NCBI RefSeq assembly: GCF_937958975.1
Contig: NZ_CALGRE010000036.1
Location: forward strand, 67,260-131,259
DNA length: 64,000 bases
DNA from: an uncultured Eubacterium sp.
GTDB lineage: Bacteria; Bacillota; Clostridia; Lachnospirales; Lachnospiraceae
Direction of reading: 5' to 3'
Below the pieces are notes generated by a model, which was given only the letters and a program-made list of their open reading frames with translations, did no database searches and was not told the DNA's origin. Positions 62,514 through 64,000 of the stretch are shown one piece after another. The first letter of the stretch is position 1. Every line of letters begins with the position of its first letter. A program made the translations under genes and the position numbers.

Positions 62514-62632
62514 TTTTTACAACTTTCATATTTCTTGTGGTTTCTGTAACTTCTTATAAATTCTCATGTTTCGGCAGTCAAAAGTTGTAAAATAAGTTGT
62601 AAAACCACCCCTATTTTACAACTTTACAACTA
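62514..62632. repeat. Five copies of a TTTACAACT motif at the element end
   Basis: The sequence TTTTACAACTT or its complement occurs at 62515-62525, 62582-62592 (inverted), 62594-62604 (inverted), 62614-62624 and, shortened, 62623-62631. Two point one way and three the other. This looks like a set of arm-type binding sites for the integrase N-terminal domain, as in Tn916. Confidence 0.6.
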
Positions 62633-63829
62633 GCTACGATTGCAGACTTCTTTCATTTCTTTTTTAATATCATCAAAGTCCAAGTGTGTGTAGGTATTCA
62701 GCGTAACGCCTATATCTGAATGCCCCATAATCTTCTGTAATGTCTTAGGGTTCATTCCCGACTTTGCCATATTAGAACAAAAGGTATGTCGGCAAACATG
62801 AGGTGTGATTTTCGGTAATTCCTGTTTATATATTTTATTATACTTCTCACAAATATGCTGGAAATATTTTTCCCAATGCAAAGCAACCATAGGCATATTA
62901 TTTTTATCTAAGTACAGAAAACCGCTTTTACCGTCTATCACAGGTTCTGATTTTGGCTTTTTACGGTTTTGAATTATTTTGCGAAAACACTCTTTTACCT
63001 CGTCCGTCATAGGAACAAGTCTTGTACCGCTGTCTGTCTTTGTGTCCTCTATAATATATTCCATATTACGCTTACGTTGCAACTGATGATTGACATTGAT
63101 AACACCTTTTTCTAAATCAATATCAGAAATTGTCAGTCCGACAAATTCAGAAATACGAAGTCCTGTCTTAAATAGAATGTAAATTCCCTCATAATACTTG
63201 CTAAAGTGCTTGTCCTGCTTTACAAATTCAAGAAAAGCTCTCTCCTGTTTTCTTGTAATAGCTTCTCTTGTTACGCTGTCATTGACAACCGCCGTTGCAA
63301 GCTGAAATTCAAATGGATTCTTCCGAATCAAATCATCATCAACCGCCATCTGAAATGCAGGTCTTACCACACCTCTGACAGAATGTATGGTACTATAGCC
63401 TCTGCCGTCAGCCTGTAATTTAATCAGCCAGCCTTTTGCGTCTGATAATTTAACCTTATCAATCCGTCTGTTTCCAAATGCTTCTTTTTTGATAATATTA
63501 ATCACAAAATTATAATTCGCTTCTGTATTGTGCCTTACGCCCGTTTTCTGTGATACATACTTTTTTACCAGTTCCAGTACCGTCATGTCTCCGCCAAAGG
63601 AAATAATATCATCTTCCAAATCTTTATGAATTTGCTTCTCCTTATCTCGGAGTGGAACATCTTCCTTTGCTCCTTGTGGAACGGTATCTGTTTTTACCAA
63701 TTTCCAACTATACACATATTTCACATTTCCAGCACTATCTACATACTTATACATATATCTTCCGTCTTTACGTTGACTCTCTCCATTGCGTAAAACACGG
63801 TTTTTATTGTCCCGTCTTTTTTCGCTCAT
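62630..63829 (-). CDS. int: Tn916-type tyrosine integrase
   Basis: The 399-residue recombinase matches Tn916 Int in length and start (MSEKRRDNKNRVLRNGESQR). An arm-binding N-terminal domain leads to a core-binding domain (about 90-170) and a catalytic domain with Arg in TGLRISEFVGL, HVCRHTFCSNMAKSGM, the second His in GHSDIGVTL and Tyr in NTYTHLD. It excises and inserts the element. AAAGGAG precedes the ATG. Confidence 0.96.
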   Translation of the reverse strand: MSEKRRDNKNRVLRNGESQRKDGRYMYKYVDSAGNVKYVYSWKLVKTDTVPQGAKEDVPLRDKEKQIHKDLEDDIISFGGDMTVLELVKKYVSQKTGVRHNTEANYNFVINIIKKEAFGNRRIDKVKLSDAKGWLIKLQADGRGYSTIHSVRGVVRPAFQMAVDDDLIRKNPFEFQLATAVVNDSVTREAITRKQERAFLEFVKQDKHFSKYYEGIYILFKTGLRISEFVGLTISDIDLEKGVINVNHQLQRKRNMEYIIEDTKTDSGTRLVPMTDEVKECFRKIIQNRKKPKSEPVIDGKSGFLYLDKNNMPMVALHWEKYFQHICEKYNKIYKQELPKITPHVCRHTFCSNMAKSGMNPKTLQKIMGHSDIGVTLNTYTHLDFDDIKKEMKEVCNRS

Positions 63830-63904
63830 CTTCGCTCCTTTCCACTTCTGAAAGAGTCCCGATATGACTTGTTCTCATCATAACATATACCAGCTCCTTT
63901 TTCA

Positions 63905-64000
63905 CTAGATTGCGTCCAATTTATCAATAACCTGTTCAAACTGTCGGCGTTTAATCTGTATGCGGTTGCCATTCATAATGAGCCAGCCAGCGTCCTTGTT
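63905..64000 (-). CDS. xis: Excisionase Xis, N-terminus outside window
   Basis: The last 31 residues are visible: NKDAGWLIMNGNRIQIKRRQ, then FEQVIDKLDAI and TAG. They are very like the C-terminus of Tn916 Xis, a directionality factor for excision. It lies 75 bases upstream of int, as in Tn916. Confidence 0.9.
   Translation of the reverse strand, partial: NKDAGWLIMNGNRIQIKRRQFEQVIDKLDAI

Larger units (their letters stand above)
62468..64000 (-). mobile_element. End of a Tn916-family integrative element (int/xis end)
   Basis: The int and xis genes lie at the window edge, in the order and spacing of the Tn916 right end. The host boundary is between the phosphatase start (62467) and the repeats at 62514; the rest of the element is outside the window. 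The exact junction cannot be set without the other end. Confidence 0.85.

Overview
The window reads as chromosome of a low-GC Gram-positive anaerobe of the Clostridia, most probably a Lachnospiraceae member. The pointers are PolC with a TTG start, YlxR/YlxQ in the nusA-infB operon, a secretin-free Flp/Tad pilus locus, secreted proteins with Thr/Lys/Glu linkers and Lys-rich Ig-like tails, AGGAGG ribosome sites, and a Tn916-type integrase at the right edge. The family assignment is inference from gene content and style; no rRNA gene is present to settle it.

Layout. (1) 1-18,349, minus strand: one long operon. A promoter at about 18.33 kb reads leftward through tadZ/cpaE, cpaF, tadB, tadC, flp pilin, a TadE-like pseudopilin, a 1044-residue DUF5702-like protein, a BspA-type leucine-rich lipoprotein, a second TadE-like protein, the prepilin peptidase, a WG-repeat protein, an FHA protein, a PP2C phosphatase, a membrane Ser/Thr kinase, two small membrane proteins and a secreted Ig-like protein cut by the window edge. 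This is a Tad pilus machine with a complete Ser/Thr phospho-signalling set in the same transcription unit. (2) 18.3-20.4 kb: a secreted PPC/Ig-like protein and a divergent XRE regulator, with palindromes in the gaps. (3) 20.4-29.3 kb, minus: the rimP-nusA-rnpM-ylxQ-infB-rbfA-nrnA-truB-ribF operon with a good promoter and a possible two-state leader RNA, preceded by tRNA-Glu(CUC). (4) 29.3-30.2 kb: a lone SDR oxidoreductase. (5) 30.2-41.2 kb, minus: pyrH-frr-uppS-cdsA-dxr-rseP-ispG-polC. (6) 41.4-43.2 kb: a cupin and a small helical protein divergent from a LysR regulator. (7) 43.3-48.8 kb: a secreted GH16 beta-glucanase, a GntR-controlled ABC transporter with a clear operator, and a Y-family polymerase with a LexA-like box and a miniature YolD-like partner. 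(8) 48.8-55.0 kb, minus: an isolated trpF, then two potassium-uptake systems (TrkA-TrkH and KtrA/KtrB types) around a HAD phosphatase. (9) 55.2-60.3 kb: a small secreted protein, maf, a His-x-His-rich YmaF protein, and a 1121-residue secreted protein with a BSP-type zinc protease and discoidin domains. (10) 60.5-62.5 kb, minus: thyA-folA and a low-molecular-weight tyrosine phosphatase. (11) 62.5-64 kb: the int/xis end of a Tn916-family integrative element with a cluster of repeated 9-mers at its edge.

How it works together: the housekeeping operons cover translation, isoprenoid and phospholipid synthesis, DNA replication and thymidylate synthesis. The accessory regions concern the cell surface (pilus, beta-glucanase, secreted protease) and its control. 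The most original parts are the Tad operon wired to kinase/phosphatase/FHA genes, a surface domain of about 170 residues shared by the GH16 enzyme and the BSP protease, the rimP leader RNA and the palindromes around the tad promoter. No gene-free stretch exceeds about 280 bases.
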